NCBI GenBank assembly: GCA_963727955.1
Contig: CAVSII010000001.1
Location: 434,001 to 498,000 of the forward strand
Origin: Bog-756 sp963727955
GTDB taxonomy: Bacteria; Actinomycetota; Acidimicrobiia; Acidimicrobiales; RAAP-2
Reading direction: 5' to 3'
Length of the DNA: 64,000 nt
Shown here: positions 1 through 9,352 of the stretch, piece after piece
How the letters are laid out: each line of letters opens with the position of its first letter
Position numbering within the stretch: the first letter of the stretch is position 1
Translations under genes and position numbers: made by a program
The notes under the pieces: generated by a model
Told to the model about the DNA's origin: nothing
Seen by the model: only the letters and a program-made list of their open reading frames with translations
Databases searched by the model: none

Positions 1-36
1 ACGACCGACCGACCTGCACTGGCCGCCGAATCCCCC

Positions 37-648
37 GTGAGGAGAAAACCGGGTCGGCCCCGCGACCAAAGGGTGAGCTCGGCCATCACCGCTGCGGCCG
101 TGCGCCAGCTGGCTGACCTGGGGTATGCCAACGTATCGATGGAGAGCGTCGCTACCGAGGCCGGTGTGGCCCGGGCCACCATCTACAGGCGCTATCGCGA
201 CAAGGCCGATCTGATCACCGCCGCCATCGCTGCCAACATCTCGGCACAGCTGGCAACCACCTCGACCACCGATCCCCGCACCGATCTCGTCGAGTTCCTG
301 GAGGAGTTCGACGCCCGATTCGCCGAGAGCTGCCTCGAGGTCGTCGGGACCCTCATCGGTGCCCGTGACGATCCGGGGGCCATGGCACTCCATCGGGAGC
401 GCGTTGTCGCTCCCCGCCTCGGCTATGCCCGAAATCTGCTTGAGCGGGCCCGCCAGCAAGGCCGGTTGCGTCCCGACGCCGACCTGGATCTGGCCATCCA
501 GATGCTGACCGGGTCGGTGTTCGCCCGACGGATAGCAGGGATGGCGTCACCGCCGGGTTGGGCGGGTCGCGCCGTCGGCGCCGTCTTTGCCGGCATGGGT
601 ACTGCCGGCATGGGTAGCCACACCTCCCCTGCCTCCGCCGTCCCCTGA
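37..648 (+). CDS. TetR-family transcriptional regulator
   Basis: A 203-residue DNA-binding repressor of the TetR type. The N-terminus is basic (RRKPGRPRDQR), and residues about 33-57 form the typical helix-turn-helix with 'ESVATEAGVARATIYRRYRDK', whose recognition helix is highly conserved in the family. The C-terminal two thirds is the helical ligand/dimerisation half and gives no hint of the effector. It starts at a GTG. The next gene runs the opposite way, so no target operon can be assigned; the gene upstream of the window may be its partner. Family assignment is firm, function specific to a ligand is unknown. Confidence 0.9.
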   Translation: MRRKPGRPRDQRVSSAITAAAVRQLADLGYANVSMESVATEAGVARATIYRRYRDKADLITAAIAANISAQLATTSTTDPRTDLVEFLEEFDARFAESCLEVVGTLIGARDDPGAMALHRERVVAPRLGYARNLLERARQQGRLRPDADLDLAIQMLTGSVFARRIAGMASPPGWAGRAVGAVFAGMGTAGMGSHTSPASAVP

Positions 649-675
649 CCCGGGCGTGGCCGACCGTGGGTCAGG

Positions 676-1128
676 TCACTGACACAGCGCACAGAGGCCG
701 AGCACGTCGACCCGGTGACTGTGCGGTTCGAACCCTTGGGCCTCGGCCAGAAAGTCGAGCTGGCGGGCGATCGTCCGCTCGAAGGATGCGGTCGGGGTGA
801 TGTCGCTCACGTTGCCGCAGTTGGTGCACAGCAGATGGTGGTGGTGCTCGGTGAGGTCCTCGGCCAGCTCGAACCGGGCGTACTCGTCGTTGGCCGCCAC
901 CCGCCGGATGACGCCGGCCGTCTGCAGATCGACCAGATGTCGATAGGCCGAGCTCCGGGGCAGATCGGGTAGGCGGTCGGCGATGTCGCCGATACTCACC
1001 GGCCCGCCGGCCGCCGCCAACACGTCGATCAGGGCCCGCCGGCCGTCGGTATAGCGCTGGTCGACTCGGCGGAGGCGGTCCTCCACCAGGCTGTGCAGTT
1101 CGTCGCTCATCTGGTCGGTGGACGTCAT
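676..1128 (-). CDS. zur: Fur-family metalloregulator, probably Zur
   Basis: A 150-residue Fur-family repressor. The first half is a winged helix ('SIGDIADRLPDLPRSSAYRHL'). The second half carries a tetra-histidine stretch (H95-H98) and two Cys pairs, C101/C104 in 'CTNCG' and C146/C149 in 'CALCQ', which make the structural zinc site of this family. The ATG at 1128 is chosen over a GTG at 1167 because it has a GGGAG element upstream and because the extra residues do not resemble the family. It is divergent from a zinc-type ABC importer with a palindromic site in between, which argues for Zur rather than Fur, Mur or PerR; the metal specificity remains inference. Confidence 0.85.
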   Translation of the reverse strand: MTSTDQMSDELHSLVEDRLRRVDQRYTDGRRALIDVLAAAGGPVSIGDIADRLPDLPRSSAYRHLVDLQTAGVIRRVAANDEYARFELAEDLTEHHHHLLCTNCGNVSDITPTASFERTIARQLDFLAEAQGFEPHSHRVDVLGLCALCQ

Positions 1129-1195
1129 AGCCGGTCGTGCTCCCTCGTGCCATCTGCGGCTCCACACTGTATCTTTCCATCTCGTAAAACAAGAA

Positions 1196-1216
1196 TGAGA
1201 CTGAGTCTCAGTCTCA
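1196..1216. promoter_or_regulatory. Candidate Zur operator
   Basis: A 21-base perfect palindrome around one central base lies between the divergent Fur-family gene and the zinc importer. Its left 15 bases, TGAGACTGAGTCTCA, form a 7-1-7 inverted repeat in the same layout as actinobacterial Zur boxes (TGAAAAT-N-ATTTTCA type). It sits 67 bases before the regulator start and 7 bases before the GTG of the binding protein, where a bound repressor would block transcription of the importer. Confidence 0.7.
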
Positions 1217-1223
1217 TGGTACA

Positions 1224-2189
1224 GTGCCGGCCATGATCGGAGATTCGACTGTGAAGAGACTCGCCTCCGGCAGCCTCCGAGGGGGAGCGGCCCTGGCCGT
1301 CGTGGTGGCGGTGACCGTCGGCCTGGCGGCGTGTGGCAGCAGCACCCCGGCGTCCTCGCCCGGGGTCATCAACGCGGTGGGCGCCGAAAACCAGTACGCC
1401 AATGTCCTTGCCCAGATCGGCGGGCGTTACGTCCACGTCTCGTCGATCCTCGACAATCCCAACACGGATCCCCACACCTTCGAATCGAGCCCAGGAGTGG
1501 CCAGCGAGGTCAGCGACGCCCAACTGGTCGTGCAGAACGGCGTGGGTTACGACGACTTCATGACCAAGATCGAGTCGGCCTCCCCCAACCCCGACCGAAA
1601 GGTCATCATCGTCCAGCACCTGCTGGGCCTGCCCGACAGCACCCCCAATCCGCACCTGTGGTACAACCCGGACACCATGCCGGCAGCGGCCCGGGCCATG
1701 GCCCACGATCTGACCGAGCGCGACCCGTCCCACGCGTCGTACTTCGCCGCCAACCTGGCTACCTTCGACGCCTCTCTCAGACCGTGGCTCGACGCCATCG
1801 CCGCCTTCAAAGCCCGCTATGCCGGCGTGGCCGTGGCCACCACCGAGCCGGTGGCCGACTACCTCCTGCAGGCGATGGGCATGGACAATGTGACACCGTT
1901 CCAATTCCAGGCGGACATCATGAACGGCGTCGATCCGGCACCCCAGGACATCACTCTCGAGAACGGGTTCTTCACCAAGCACCAGGTGAAGGTGTTCTGC
2001 TACAACCAGCAGGTGGTCGATGCCCTCACCGCCTCGATCCGCGACCATGCTGTGGCCGAGGGGATTCCCGTGGTGGGCGTCTACGAGACCATGCCCACCC
2101 CCGGGTACGACTACCAGACGTGGATGTTGGCTGAGGTCAACGCCATCGACAGAGCGGTGGCCGACAGGGTCTCGACGGAGCACCTGTGA
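1224..2189 (+). CDS. znuA: Zinc/manganese-type ABC transporter substrate-binding lipoprotein
   Basis: A 321-residue cluster A-I metal-binding lipoprotein. A signal peptide ends in the lipobox LAAC with Cys37 as the lipidated residue. Metal ligands are readable: His84 in 'DPHTFE', His144 in 'NPHLWYNP', Glu208 in 'TTEPVADYL' where many ZnuA proteins have His, and Glu288 near 'VYETMP'. No His-rich loop is present. GTG 1224 or ATG 1233 could start it. It overlaps the ATPase gene by four bases and heads a four-gene importer operon behind the candidate Zur site, so zinc is the best guess; manganese cannot be excluded because of the Glu ligand. Confidence 0.85.
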   Translation: MPAMIGDSTVKRLASGSLRGGAALAVVVAVTVGLAACGSSTPASSPGVINAVGAENQYANVLAQIGGRYVHVSSILDNPNTDPHTFESSPGVASEVSDAQLVVQNGVGYDDFMTKIESASPNPDRKVIIVQHLLGLPDSTPNPHLWYNPDTMPAAARAMAHDLTERDPSHASYFAANLATFDASLRPWLDAIAAFKARYAGVAVATTEPVADYLLQAMGMDNVTPFQFQADIMNGVDPAPQDITLENGFFTKHQVKVFCYNQQVVDALTASIRDHAVAEGIPVVGVYETMPTPGYDYQTWMLAEVNAIDRAVADRVSTEHL

Positions 2190-3025
2190 GCGACACCCGT
2201 CCGTCTGGTAGGGACACCGAGGTCCTGAGCGTCGAGGGGATCAGTGTGACGCTGGGCGGGCGCGAGATCCTGAAGGACGTCAGCTTCGGCGTCAGGGGCG
2301 GCCAGTTCGCCGGGATGATCGGCTCGAACGGTGCCGGAAAGACCACGCTGCTGCGCACCATCATCGGTCTCCAGCGACCGAGTGCGGGACGGATCGAGCT
2401 GCTGGGCGCGGAACGGACACGGCATGACCGGGCCATTGGCTACGTTCCCCAGAAGGTCGTGTTCGATCCGGACATACCCCTGCGAACCCGGGACCTGGTG
2501 GCCTTGGGACTCGACGGACACCGTTTCGGTATCCCGCTCCGTTGGAAGAGACGAGCCGAGGCGGTCGACGAGATGCTCCACGCAGTGGGGGCCGACCACT
2601 TCGCCGGGTCCAGGGTCGGCCTGCTGTCCGGCGGCGAGCAGCAGAGGGCCCTGATCGCCCACGCTCTGATCGGTCGCCCCCCCTTGTTGCTCCTGGACGA
2701 GCCGCTGGCCAACCTCGACCTCCACAGCACGCAGGAGATCGTCGAGCTGCTCGGGCGTATAGCCAAAGAACAGAACGTCGCCGTACTGCTCACCGCCCAC
2801 GAGATGAACCCCCTTCTTCCGGTCATGGATCAGATCGTCTATCTGGCCGACGGTCGGGCGGCCAGCGGATCGGTGGATGAGGTGATCCGTCCGGACGTCC
2901 TGACCCGGCTCTACGGACACCACGTCGACGTGATACACGTCCACGACAGGGTCCTGGTCATTGCCGGGCACGGGACCGGAGACGACGCCGCACCGCCCGT
3001 CGATCTCACCATCGACAGTGACTGA
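2186..3025 (+). CDS. znuC: Metal ABC transporter ATP-binding protein
   Basis: The 279-residue ATPase of the metal importer. Walker A is GSNGAGKT at residues 46-53, the signature motif is 'LSGGEQQR', Walker B is 'LLLLDEP', and the H-loop follows in 'LLTAHEMN'. The start overlaps the stop of the binding-protein gene (GTGA), indicating translational coupling. The C-terminal tail after about residue 235 is an extension with several His residues ('YGHHVDVIHVHD') of the kind seen in ZnuC-like proteins. Confidence 0.9.
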   Translation: MSDTRPSGRDTEVLSVEGISVTLGGREILKDVSFGVRGGQFAGMIGSNGAGKTTLLRTIIGLQRPSAGRIELLGAERTRHDRAIGYVPQKVVFDPDIPLRTRDLVALGLDGHRFGIPLRWKRRAEAVDEMLHAVGADHFAGSRVGLLSGGEQQRALIAHALIGRPPLLLLDEPLANLDLHSTQEIVELLGRIAKEQNVAVLLTAHEMNPLLPVMDQIVYLADGRAASGSVDEVIRPDVLTRLYGHHVDVIHVHDRVLVIAGHGTGDDAAPPVDLTIDSD

Positions 3026-3031
3026 CCGACC

Positions 3032-3967
3032 GTGCACCGGGTGGTGACCTGGGTCTTCGAGCCGGGGTTCTTCTCCAGCCAACCGGTTCACATCGCCCTG
3101 GCCGTCGGGGCTGCGGCCGCGGTGGTTTCGGCCGTCGTCGGGGTGTTCACCGTCCTGCGCGGCCAGTCCTTTGCCGGCCATGCGCTCACCGATGTGTCGG
3201 CAGCCGGCGGGTCCGGTGCCGTGCTGGTGGGGGTGAGTCCCTTCGCCGGTTTCGTGGGATTGGGTGTAGTCGGGGCCGGGGTCATGGACATGATCGGTGT
3301 CCAGCGGGTGCGTGGTCGTGACCTGGCCACCGGCATCGTCCTCGGCGCCTCGATCGGATTGGCCGCCCTGTTCCTCTACCTCGATACGACCTCGGGGGCG
3401 GCCAACGGGGCCACCCAGCAGATCCTGTTCGGGTCCATCTTCACCCTTGGCACCGACACCGTTCCCGCGGTCATCGTGTTCAGTGCCGTCTCGCTCGGGA
3501 TCATGGCCATGATCTTCCGGCCGCTGTTGTTGATCTCGGTCGACAACGACCTGGCTTCGGTGCGGGGCGTTCCCACCCGGGTTGTGGGGTTGCTGTTCAT
3601 GATGGCCCTGGCCGTTTCGGTCGGCTTGTCGTCCCTGGCCATCGGCGCCATCTTGTCGACTGCCCTGCTGGTGGGCCCGGCGGCTACCGCCCTACGGCTC
3701 ACCGCCCGCATCGGCTGGACCATCCTCGTGGCCTGTGTCATCGGGGTCGGCACCACCTGGACCGGCGTGCTGCTGGCTTACGACAGCTACGACTGGGGAA
3801 GCAGCCATCAGGCCGTCCCGGTCAGTTTCGTGGTCGTGGCCCTCAACCTTCTTCTGTACGGGCTGTCGGGTGTCGCCCCGCGCCGGTCACGGCGAAAGAG
3901 CCGGGGCCGGGCGCAGACCAACGCCAACCCGGGCGTGGCCACCGACTCGCACCGATGCGCGAGCTGA
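3032..3967 (+). CDS. znuB: Metal ABC transporter permease (first of two)
   Basis: A 311-residue polytopic ABC-3 family permease with about eight hydrophobic segments. Near the N-terminus it has the family motif region 'TVLRGQSFAGHALTDVSAAG', including the conserved 'GHAL' stretch. It starts at a GTG six bases after the ATPase gene. The C-terminus is a basic cytoplasmic tail. A second, divergent permease follows, so the channel is probably a heterodimer rather than the homodimer of classical ZnuB. Confidence 0.85.
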   Translation: MHRVVTWVFEPGFFSSQPVHIALAVGAAAAVVSAVVGVFTVLRGQSFAGHALTDVSAAGGSGAVLVGVSPFAGFVGLGVVGAGVMDMIGVQRVRGRDLATGIVLGASIGLAALFLYLDTTSGAANGATQQILFGSIFTLGTDTVPAVIVFSAVSLGIMAMIFRPLLLISVDNDLASVRGVPTRVVGLLFMMALAVSVGLSSLAIGAILSTALLVGPAATALRLTARIGWTILVACVIGVGTTWTGVLLAYDSYDWGSSHQAVPVSFVVVALNLLLYGLSGVAPRRSRRKSRGRAQTNANPGVATDSHRCAS

Positions 3968-4010
3968 CGGCATCGATGACGGCATCGATGTCGGTTCCAT
4001 CCGGGGGTCG

Positions 4011-4856
4011 ATGATGTTCTCCGGTTTCATGACCAATGCCTGGGTGGTGGGCACCATCGTGGCCGTCGTCGCCGGCGTGGTCGGCTTCTTCGTCGTCCTC
4101 CGGGGAACCGCCTTTCCGGCCCATGCCATCCCCAACGGGGCCTTTGCCGGGGCAGCGGGAGCCAGTTTGATCGGGGTCAACACGCTGGTCGGTCTGGGGG
4201 TGTTCGCCGTCCTGACCGCTGTCGGGATCGGTTCGCTCGGCCGGAAGGCGCGCAGCGACGTCTCGACCGCACTGGTGCTGGTGATGATGCTGGCTCTGGG
4301 TGCCCTGTTTCTGAGCAGGACCACCGAGTACGAGCCGGAGATCTATTCGCTCCTGTTCGGCGAGATCCTGGGTGTGAGCAGCACTGAGCTGCTTCCCGTG
4401 GCCGGGCTGGGGGTGGTGAGCATCGGCGCCGTGGTTGTCCTCTATCGCCCGTTGATGTTCTCGTCCATCGTCCCCGAGATAGGTGAGACCCGGGGCATCA
4501 GTGCCCACCGTATGGAGCTGGCCTTCCTACTGGTGCTGGCCCTGGCCACCACCATGACCGTCCCCGTTGTCGGAGCCCTGCTCATCTTCAGTCTGATGAT
4601 CGGGCCACCAGCCGCCGCCCGATCCTTCACCGACAGGCCACTGGTTGCCCTGGTCGTGTCGGTGGTGCTGGCCCTGGCCACCATATGGAGCGCCATCGCC
4701 CTGTCCTACCTGTCGAACTGGCCGATCGGATTCTTCGTCGGTGCGCTGGCCGTGCTCTCCTACGCCATCGGTCGGGTGTGGCGAGCAGTGGCCGGCCGAG
4801 CCTCCTCCGGGGAGCGCGGTGGTCGGATCAGCTCGACCAGAGGCCCGTGGCGCTGA
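4011..4856 (+). CDS. Metal ABC transporter permease (second of two)
   Basis: A 281-residue ABC-3 family permease, paralogous to the preceding one, with 'VVLRGTAFPAHAIPNGAFAG' in the conserved N-terminal segment and about eight membrane spans. The reading frame is open further upstream, but that part overlaps the previous gene in another frame and has no membrane-protein character; the ATG at 4011 (or 4014) gives the usual family length. Its 3' end overlaps the convergent NRDE gene by 29 bases. Confidence 0.82.
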   Translation: MMFSGFMTNAWVVGTIVAVVAGVVGFFVVLRGTAFPAHAIPNGAFAGAAGASLIGVNTLVGLGVFAVLTAVGIGSLGRKARSDVSTALVLVMMLALGALFLSRTTEYEPEIYSLLFGEILGVSSTELLPVAGLGVVSIGAVVVLYRPLMFSSIVPEIGETRGISAHRMELAFLLVLALATTMTVPVVGALLIFSLMIGPPAAARSFTDRPLVALVVSVVLALATIWSAIALSYLSNWPIGFFVGALAVLSYAIGRVWRAVAGRASSGERGGRISSTRGPWR

Positions 4857-5613
4857 CGAAGGGAGTCGTACAGGGCGGGCCGTCGGCCACCACCATTTCC
4901 GGCAGGGCATCGGCCGTCCGGGGAACTGCGACCACAGCGGCCGAGCGTGTTCCGTAGTCATCGGTGTGCACGCAGCAGGCCAGGGTGGCCGGCCGACGGA
5001 TCACGTCGCCCACCATCGTCGTCTCTGGATCTGCCCCGGGCGGCAGGCTGTGATCGGACAGGACGGCGACAACGGTGTCGGACAAGGATCCTCCGGCCGA
5101 TCGGGCCGTGGCCATGCGTGATCGCACCAGGTCGACCTTGAGTGACGGCTGGTCCAATGGCACGTTCTCCAGGACATGGAGGCCCGGGGCCAGCTCGTGG
5201 ACCACCGGAGCCCGGTCGGAGGCCAGTTCGACGTAGTACAGCGCCCGCCGGTCGCCAGCCAGCAGCCAGGCCGGGTTGTACTGGCCGGGCTGGACGGTCC
5301 GGCACAGCGAAGCCACCCCGTCGGCGGCGGACGACGCGGCGGCCACCATGAGGGGCAGCTCCCCCCGCGAGCGCTTGGTCGTATCGCGTCCCCCCGGCGA
5401 TGGACTGTTGGTCAAGCCGACGACGACGCCGTGGTCATTGGTGGCCAGCCAGGTGCCGCCGGCCAGGTCGTCGCGCCCGCCGAGGATCCTCGGTGCCGTC
5501 TCCCTCAGAAGGCAGAGTGAGCACGCCGGTCGGTCGAGCCGCTCGTCGCGATTGGCCGCCACCACCAGGGGATGTTCCGCCTCGGGCTGCCAGGCGAAGA
5601 TGAGGAGGCACAT
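4828..5613 (-). CDS. NRDE-family (TANGO2-like) protein
   Basis: A 261-residue protein that opens with 'MCLLIFAW' and 'VVAANRDERLDRPA', the Asn-Arg-Asp-Glu signature that names the family; Cys2 is the conserved residue of an N-terminal-nucleophile-like start. 'GTWLATNDHGVVVGLTN' is also typical. Eukaryotic TANGO2 has been linked to haem and lipid handling, but no bacterial reaction is established. It is convergent with the zinc importer and shows no functional link to it. Confidence 0.85.
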   Translation of the reverse strand: MCLLIFAWQPEAEHPLVVAANRDERLDRPACSLCLLRETAPRILGGRDDLAGGTWLATNDHGVVVGLTNSPSPGGRDTTKRSRGELPLMVAAASSAADGVASLCRTVQPGQYNPAWLLAGDRRALYYVELASDRAPVVHELAPGLHVLENVPLDQPSLKVDLVRSRMATARSAGGSLSDTVVAVLSDHSLPPGADPETTMVGDVIRRPATLACCVHTDDYGTRSAAVVAVPRTADALPEMVVADGPPCTTPFVSATGLWSS

Positions 5614-5760
5614 GGCGGCCAGGGTACCGGGCGCGCTCGGTTCCTCAGGAGGGGGAAGAGGGTGGAAAGGGCGGAAGGCGGCGCTTGGTCTCCGCCTTCA
5701 CCACAGAGCGGCCGACGTGGCCGTCCGGTGGTCGGCCATTGATTCCTCCGGATGCCGGGT

Positions 5761-7422
5761 TCATGACAGCGACTCGTCGAGGTCACCGAGAGAACGGATG
5801 AGCTCCTGATTGGCCGAGTAGTCGACCGGGCAGGCGATGACCGACACGGTCGGCTCGGCCAGCGCGGCGCGCAGGGTGGGAAGCAGCTGGTCGGCCTCAC
5901 TGATCCGGTACCCGCGTGCCCCGAAGCTTTCGGCGTAGGCCACGAAGTCCGGATTGCCGAAGGCGGTATCGACTGCGTGCCCCACCTCGAGGTCCATCTT
6001 CCAGCTGATCAGCCCGTAGGCGTCGTCGACCCAGATGAGGATGACCATGGCCACCTTCTCCCGGAGGGCGGTCTCGATTTCTTGGGAGTTCATCAGGAAG
6101 GCACCGTCGCCGGTGGCCACCAGCACGTTGACCTCAGGCCGTGCCACCTTGGCCCCGATGGCCCCCGGCACCGTCCACGCCATGGTCGACAACCCGTTGG
6201 AGATGAGACAGGTGTTGGGTGCGTAGGTGGGGTAGAGGCGGGCCATCCACATCTTGAGGGCTCCCGTGTCCACCAGGACGATGTCGTCCCTGGCCAGCGC
6301 CGCTCGGGTGTCGGCCACGATGCGGGCCGGAGCCAGAGGGAAGCGGTCGTCGCGGCGACCACGCTCCATCTCCTCGGCCAACAGCCGGCGGATCTGTTGG
6401 TCCTCACCCGACGGCGCGAACGTGCGATCGGTGGCGGCGGAGAGGGCATCCAGGCTCTTGCCGATGTCGCCCTGGAGGCCCACGGCCACGTTGTAATGGC
6501 GGTCGACCTCGGCCGGAAAGCGGTGGATGTGGATGATGTACTTGTCGCCTGCCGGATTGATGCGGACCGGATCGAATTCCTGCAATTCGTAGCCGACGGT
6601 GATGATGACGTCGGCCAGGTCGAAACCGAAGTTGACATAGTCGTGACGCATGAAGCCCACCGCCCCGAGGGCCTGCCGGTGGTCGTCGGGAAAGACCCCC
6701 TTGCCGTGGAACGTGGTGGCCACCGGAACACCCAGCCGTTCAGCGAACCGGCGAAGGTTGTCACCGGCTCGGCCGCGGGTGGCGCCGTGCCCGGCCAGCA
6801 CGATGGGGTTGACTGCCTCCTCCAGGATGGTGACGGCCCGCCCGATCTGCTCCGAGGAGGGTTCGTCCGATCGGGGAATGTTGATGGGCAGGGGCTCGGA
6901 GCCGTCCGGGGCCGGTGCCACCTCGACGTCTTCGGGCATGGCCAGGTAGACGGCACCCGGCCGCTCGGTCTGGGCCAACTTGAACGCTTTCCTGACCATT
7001 TCGGGGACGGCGGCCGGTGTGGCCATCAGGGCCGCCCACTTGGTCACCGGGGCGAACATCGAGACCAGGTCGACGCCCTGGTGGGACTCCTTGAAACTGC
7101 GGTCCATCCCCACCTGGGCCGAGAGGGCGATGAGCGGTGTCGAGTTGGTGGTGGCGTCGGCCGTGCCCAGGAGGAGGTTGATGGCCCCCGGACCGAGCGT
7201 GGCCGAGCACACACCCGCCCGGCCGGTGAGCCGGCCGTAGGTTTCGGCCATAAACGAGGCACCCTGCTCGTGACGTACCAGCACGTAGCGGATGGGGGAG
7301 CGGGACAGGGCATCGACGAAGTGGATGTTCTCTTCGCCCGGTATTCCGAAGACGTGGGTGACGCCCTCGTCCTGCAGGCACTTGACCAGGAGGTCGGCCG
7401 TACGTGCCGCGCTACCAGACAT
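5761..7422 (-). CDS. Thiamine-diphosphate enzyme, acetolactate synthase-like
   Basis: A 553-residue ThDP-dependent enzyme with the three-domain layout of the acetolactate synthase family. The N-terminal pyrimidine-binding domain has the catalytic-Glu region 'VFGIPGEENIHF'. The C-terminal domain has 'GDGAFLMNSQEIETAL' followed about 24 residues on by 'WVDDAYG', where Asp takes the metal-ligand position often held by Asn, as in catabolic AlsS enzymes. No small regulatory subunit (IlvN) lies nearby, so a catabolic acetolactate synthase or a related carboligase/decarboxylase is more likely than the biosynthetic enzyme. The ATG at 7422 gives the normal N-terminus; the open frame upstream is unrelated in character. 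Confidence 0.8.
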   Translation of the reverse strand: MSGSAARTADLLVKCLQDEGVTHVFGIPGEENIHFVDALSRSPIRYVLVRHEQGASFMAETYGRLTGRAGVCSATLGPGAINLLLGTADATTNSTPLIALSAQVGMDRSFKESHQGVDLVSMFAPVTKWAALMATPAAVPEMVRKAFKLAQTERPGAVYLAMPEDVEVAPAPDGSEPLPINIPRSDEPSSEQIGRAVTILEEAVNPIVLAGHGATRGRAGDNLRRFAERLGVPVATTFHGKGVFPDDHRQALGAVGFMRHDYVNFGFDLADVIITVGYELQEFDPVRINPAGDKYIIHIHRFPAEVDRHYNVAVGLQGDIGKSLDALSAATDRTFAPSGEDQQIRRLLAEEMERGRRDDRFPLAPARIVADTRAALARDDIVLVDTGALKMWMARLYPTYAPNTCLISNGLSTMAWTVPGAIGAKVARPEVNVLVATGDGAFLMNSQEIETALREKVAMVILIWVDDAYGLISWKMDLEVGHAVDTAFGNPDFVAYAESFGARGYRISEADQLLPTLRAALAEPTVSVIACPVDYSANQELIRSLGDLDESLS

Positions 7423-7495
7423 GGGCCAACTGTAGGAGGGTCGGCGCAGGTTCGCGCCCGTCTCGGGCTCGTGTTGGGCTCCGTGCCGGTGGGGC

Positions 7496-9160
7496 TCAGG
7501 GACGGAGCACGGTGCCCGGTCGTCGGCCGTTGGCCACGGCCACCGGCTGACCGTCGACCCGGATGGGGACCCCGTTGACAAGGGCGTGGGTCATGCCCAC
7601 CGGCTGGTCGGCCGTGAGTCGCTCGCCGTGGGCCGGAAAGTCGACCAGGCGACGGATGGGTCCGGGTGCCACCGTATCGGGATCGAACACCACGAGGTCG
7701 GCCGCTTTACCGACGTCGATCGAGCCCCGGTCGTCGAGGCCGTAGACCCGGGCCGGTTCGGCGGTCAGCTTGTGCACGGCGTGCTCGAGCGTCATGACCT
7801 GGCGCTGGCGGACCCAATTTCCCAGGAGGTCGGTGGCGAAGCAGGCGTCGCACAGCTGGCTCACGTGAGCGCCGGAATCGGCCAGGCCCAGCAGCACATC
7901 GTCTCTCGGTAGCAACCAGGAGATGGCGTCCTGGTCGTCGTTGGCCAGTACCGACCAGAATCGGGTGGTGAGGTCGTCGGCCAACGAAAGGTCCAGTAGC
8001 ACGTCGAGCGCGGTCACACCCATCTCCGCGGCCACATCGACCACCCGACGACCCTCGAGATCCGGCCGGGCAGTCGACTCGGCTACCGATAGGGAGGCGG
8101 TGTTGAACAGGCTGAACCGACCGGATGTCAGCTGCTGTTGGGTGGCATCCCGCCACACCGGATCCCGGTAGGCCGCTATGCGGTCGGCTGTGGGCGCATC
8201 CATGAGAGCGGCGAAGTTGGGGAAGGTATTGAGGGAGAAGGGTTCGGACAGGGTCATCTGGAACACCAGCGGTCGGCACGATACCTGGGGCCACACATCG
8301 ACTCCCGAAGCCCGGGCCGCGGCATGTTCGGTCATCACCCCCCGGTGGTAGTCGGATCCGGTGAAGGTGAGCAGCGCCGTCCAGGTGAAGGGCCGACCGA
8401 TGTGCCGTTGCAAGTCGAACATGGCGCTGTTGGACAGCACGCCGCCGGGCAGGAGGGCGGCCACCCCCTTGTTGCGTCGCCGCAGAGGCTCGAGCAAGGC
8501 GGCCAGCTCGTCGAAATCGGCAACCCGCGACGGCACCGGTCGGCCGTGGTCCCCGTTGTGGGTCGGCGACCAGCTGGTGGCGAAGCCCATGGCTCCGGCG
8601 GCCAGAGCCTCGTCCACCACCGCCACCATGGTGGCCAGCTCGTCAGCGGTGGCCGCTCGCTCGTAGGCCTCCGGGCCCATGGCGAAGAGGCGGACAGCCG
8701 TATGGCCGACATAGCAGCCGTAGTTGAGGGTCACCCCCCGTCTCTCGACGGCGTCGAGGTATTCCTGGAAGGTCTCGAACTCGTTCCATGGAACTCCGGC
8801 CATGAGGGTGTCGAAACTCATGTCCTCGACATGTTGCAAGGTGCGGACGAGCATCTCGACACCTTCGGATCGGATAGGGGCTAGCGAAAAACCACAATTG
8901 CCGGCCACAACCGTCGTCACCCCGTGAAATGACGACGGGGTCAGGTCGGGGTCCCAGAAGACCTGGGCGTCGTAGTGGGTGTGAATGTCAATGAAGCCGG
9001 GGGCGACGACCTGGCCGGACGCATCCAGTTCGGTCGAGCCCGACAGCCGCTCGCCGACGGCCACGATGGTGCCGTCGGTCACAGCCACATCGGCGGTTCG
9101 GCCGGGGGTGTCGTGGCCGTCCACCAGGGTGCCGCCGCGTATGACGAGGTCTCCGTCCAT
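7496..9160 (-). CDS. D-aminoacylase / N-acyl-D-amino-acid deacylase family amidohydrolase
   Basis: A 554-residue amidohydrolase-superfamily protein. The N-terminal small beta domain is followed by the metal motif 'HTHYDAQ', then 'TTVVAGNCGFS' with the Cys characteristic of D-aminoacylases, and late 'GLADSGAHVSQLCDA' with the catalytic Asp. The C-terminus ends in the usual 'GKAADLVVFDP' beta domain. The ATG at 9160 has an AAGGTGG element upstream and matches family length. It would hydrolyse N-acyl-D-amino acids or a related cyclic/N-acyl amide. It lies 73 bases upstream of the ThDP enzyme on the same strand, so co-transcription is possible. Confidence 0.82.
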   Translation of the reverse strand: MDGDLVIRGGTLVDGHDTPGRTADVAVTDGTIVAVGERLSGSTELDASGQVVAPGFIDIHTHYDAQVFWDPDLTPSSFHGVTTVVAGNCGFSLAPIRSEGVEMLVRTLQHVEDMSFDTLMAGVPWNEFETFQEYLDAVERRGVTLNYGCYVGHTAVRLFAMGPEAYERAATADELATMVAVVDEALAAGAMGFATSWSPTHNGDHGRPVPSRVADFDELAALLEPLRRRNKGVAALLPGGVLSNSAMFDLQRHIGRPFTWTALLTFTGSDYHRGVMTEHAAARASGVDVWPQVSCRPLVFQMTLSEPFSLNTFPNFAALMDAPTADRIAAYRDPVWRDATQQQLTSGRFSLFNTASLSVAESTARPDLEGRRVVDVAAEMGVTALDVLLDLSLADDLTTRFWSVLANDDQDAISWLLPRDDVLLGLADSGAHVSQLCDACFATDLLGNWVRQRQVMTLEHAVHKLTAEPARVYGLDDRGSIDVGKAADLVVFDPDTVAPGPIRRLVDFPAHGERLTADQPVGMTHALVNGVPIRVDGQPVAVANGRRPGTVLRP

Positions 9161-9352
9161 GCCACCTTCTTCGGCGCTGGCTGTGACACCCATCCCCCGA
9201 GGAATGGGCGCCGTCGATGGGGTGGATTGTCCTGTAGTTGGACCCCGATGGCAAGCGCATCGGCCGTTGTGCCGCCCCGCGGGCCGGCGGGTGGTCAGGC
9301 GGCCTGCCCGTTTAGGATGCCGTTCACGATCGATAGGGGAGGAGCGAGCCCT

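Noticed and set aside
5977..7578. Open frame of 533 codons on the plus strand
   Set aside because: It lies opposite the thiamine-diphosphate enzyme, whose motifs are clear; the plus-strand product is Gly/His/Val-rich without family features, a GC shadow.
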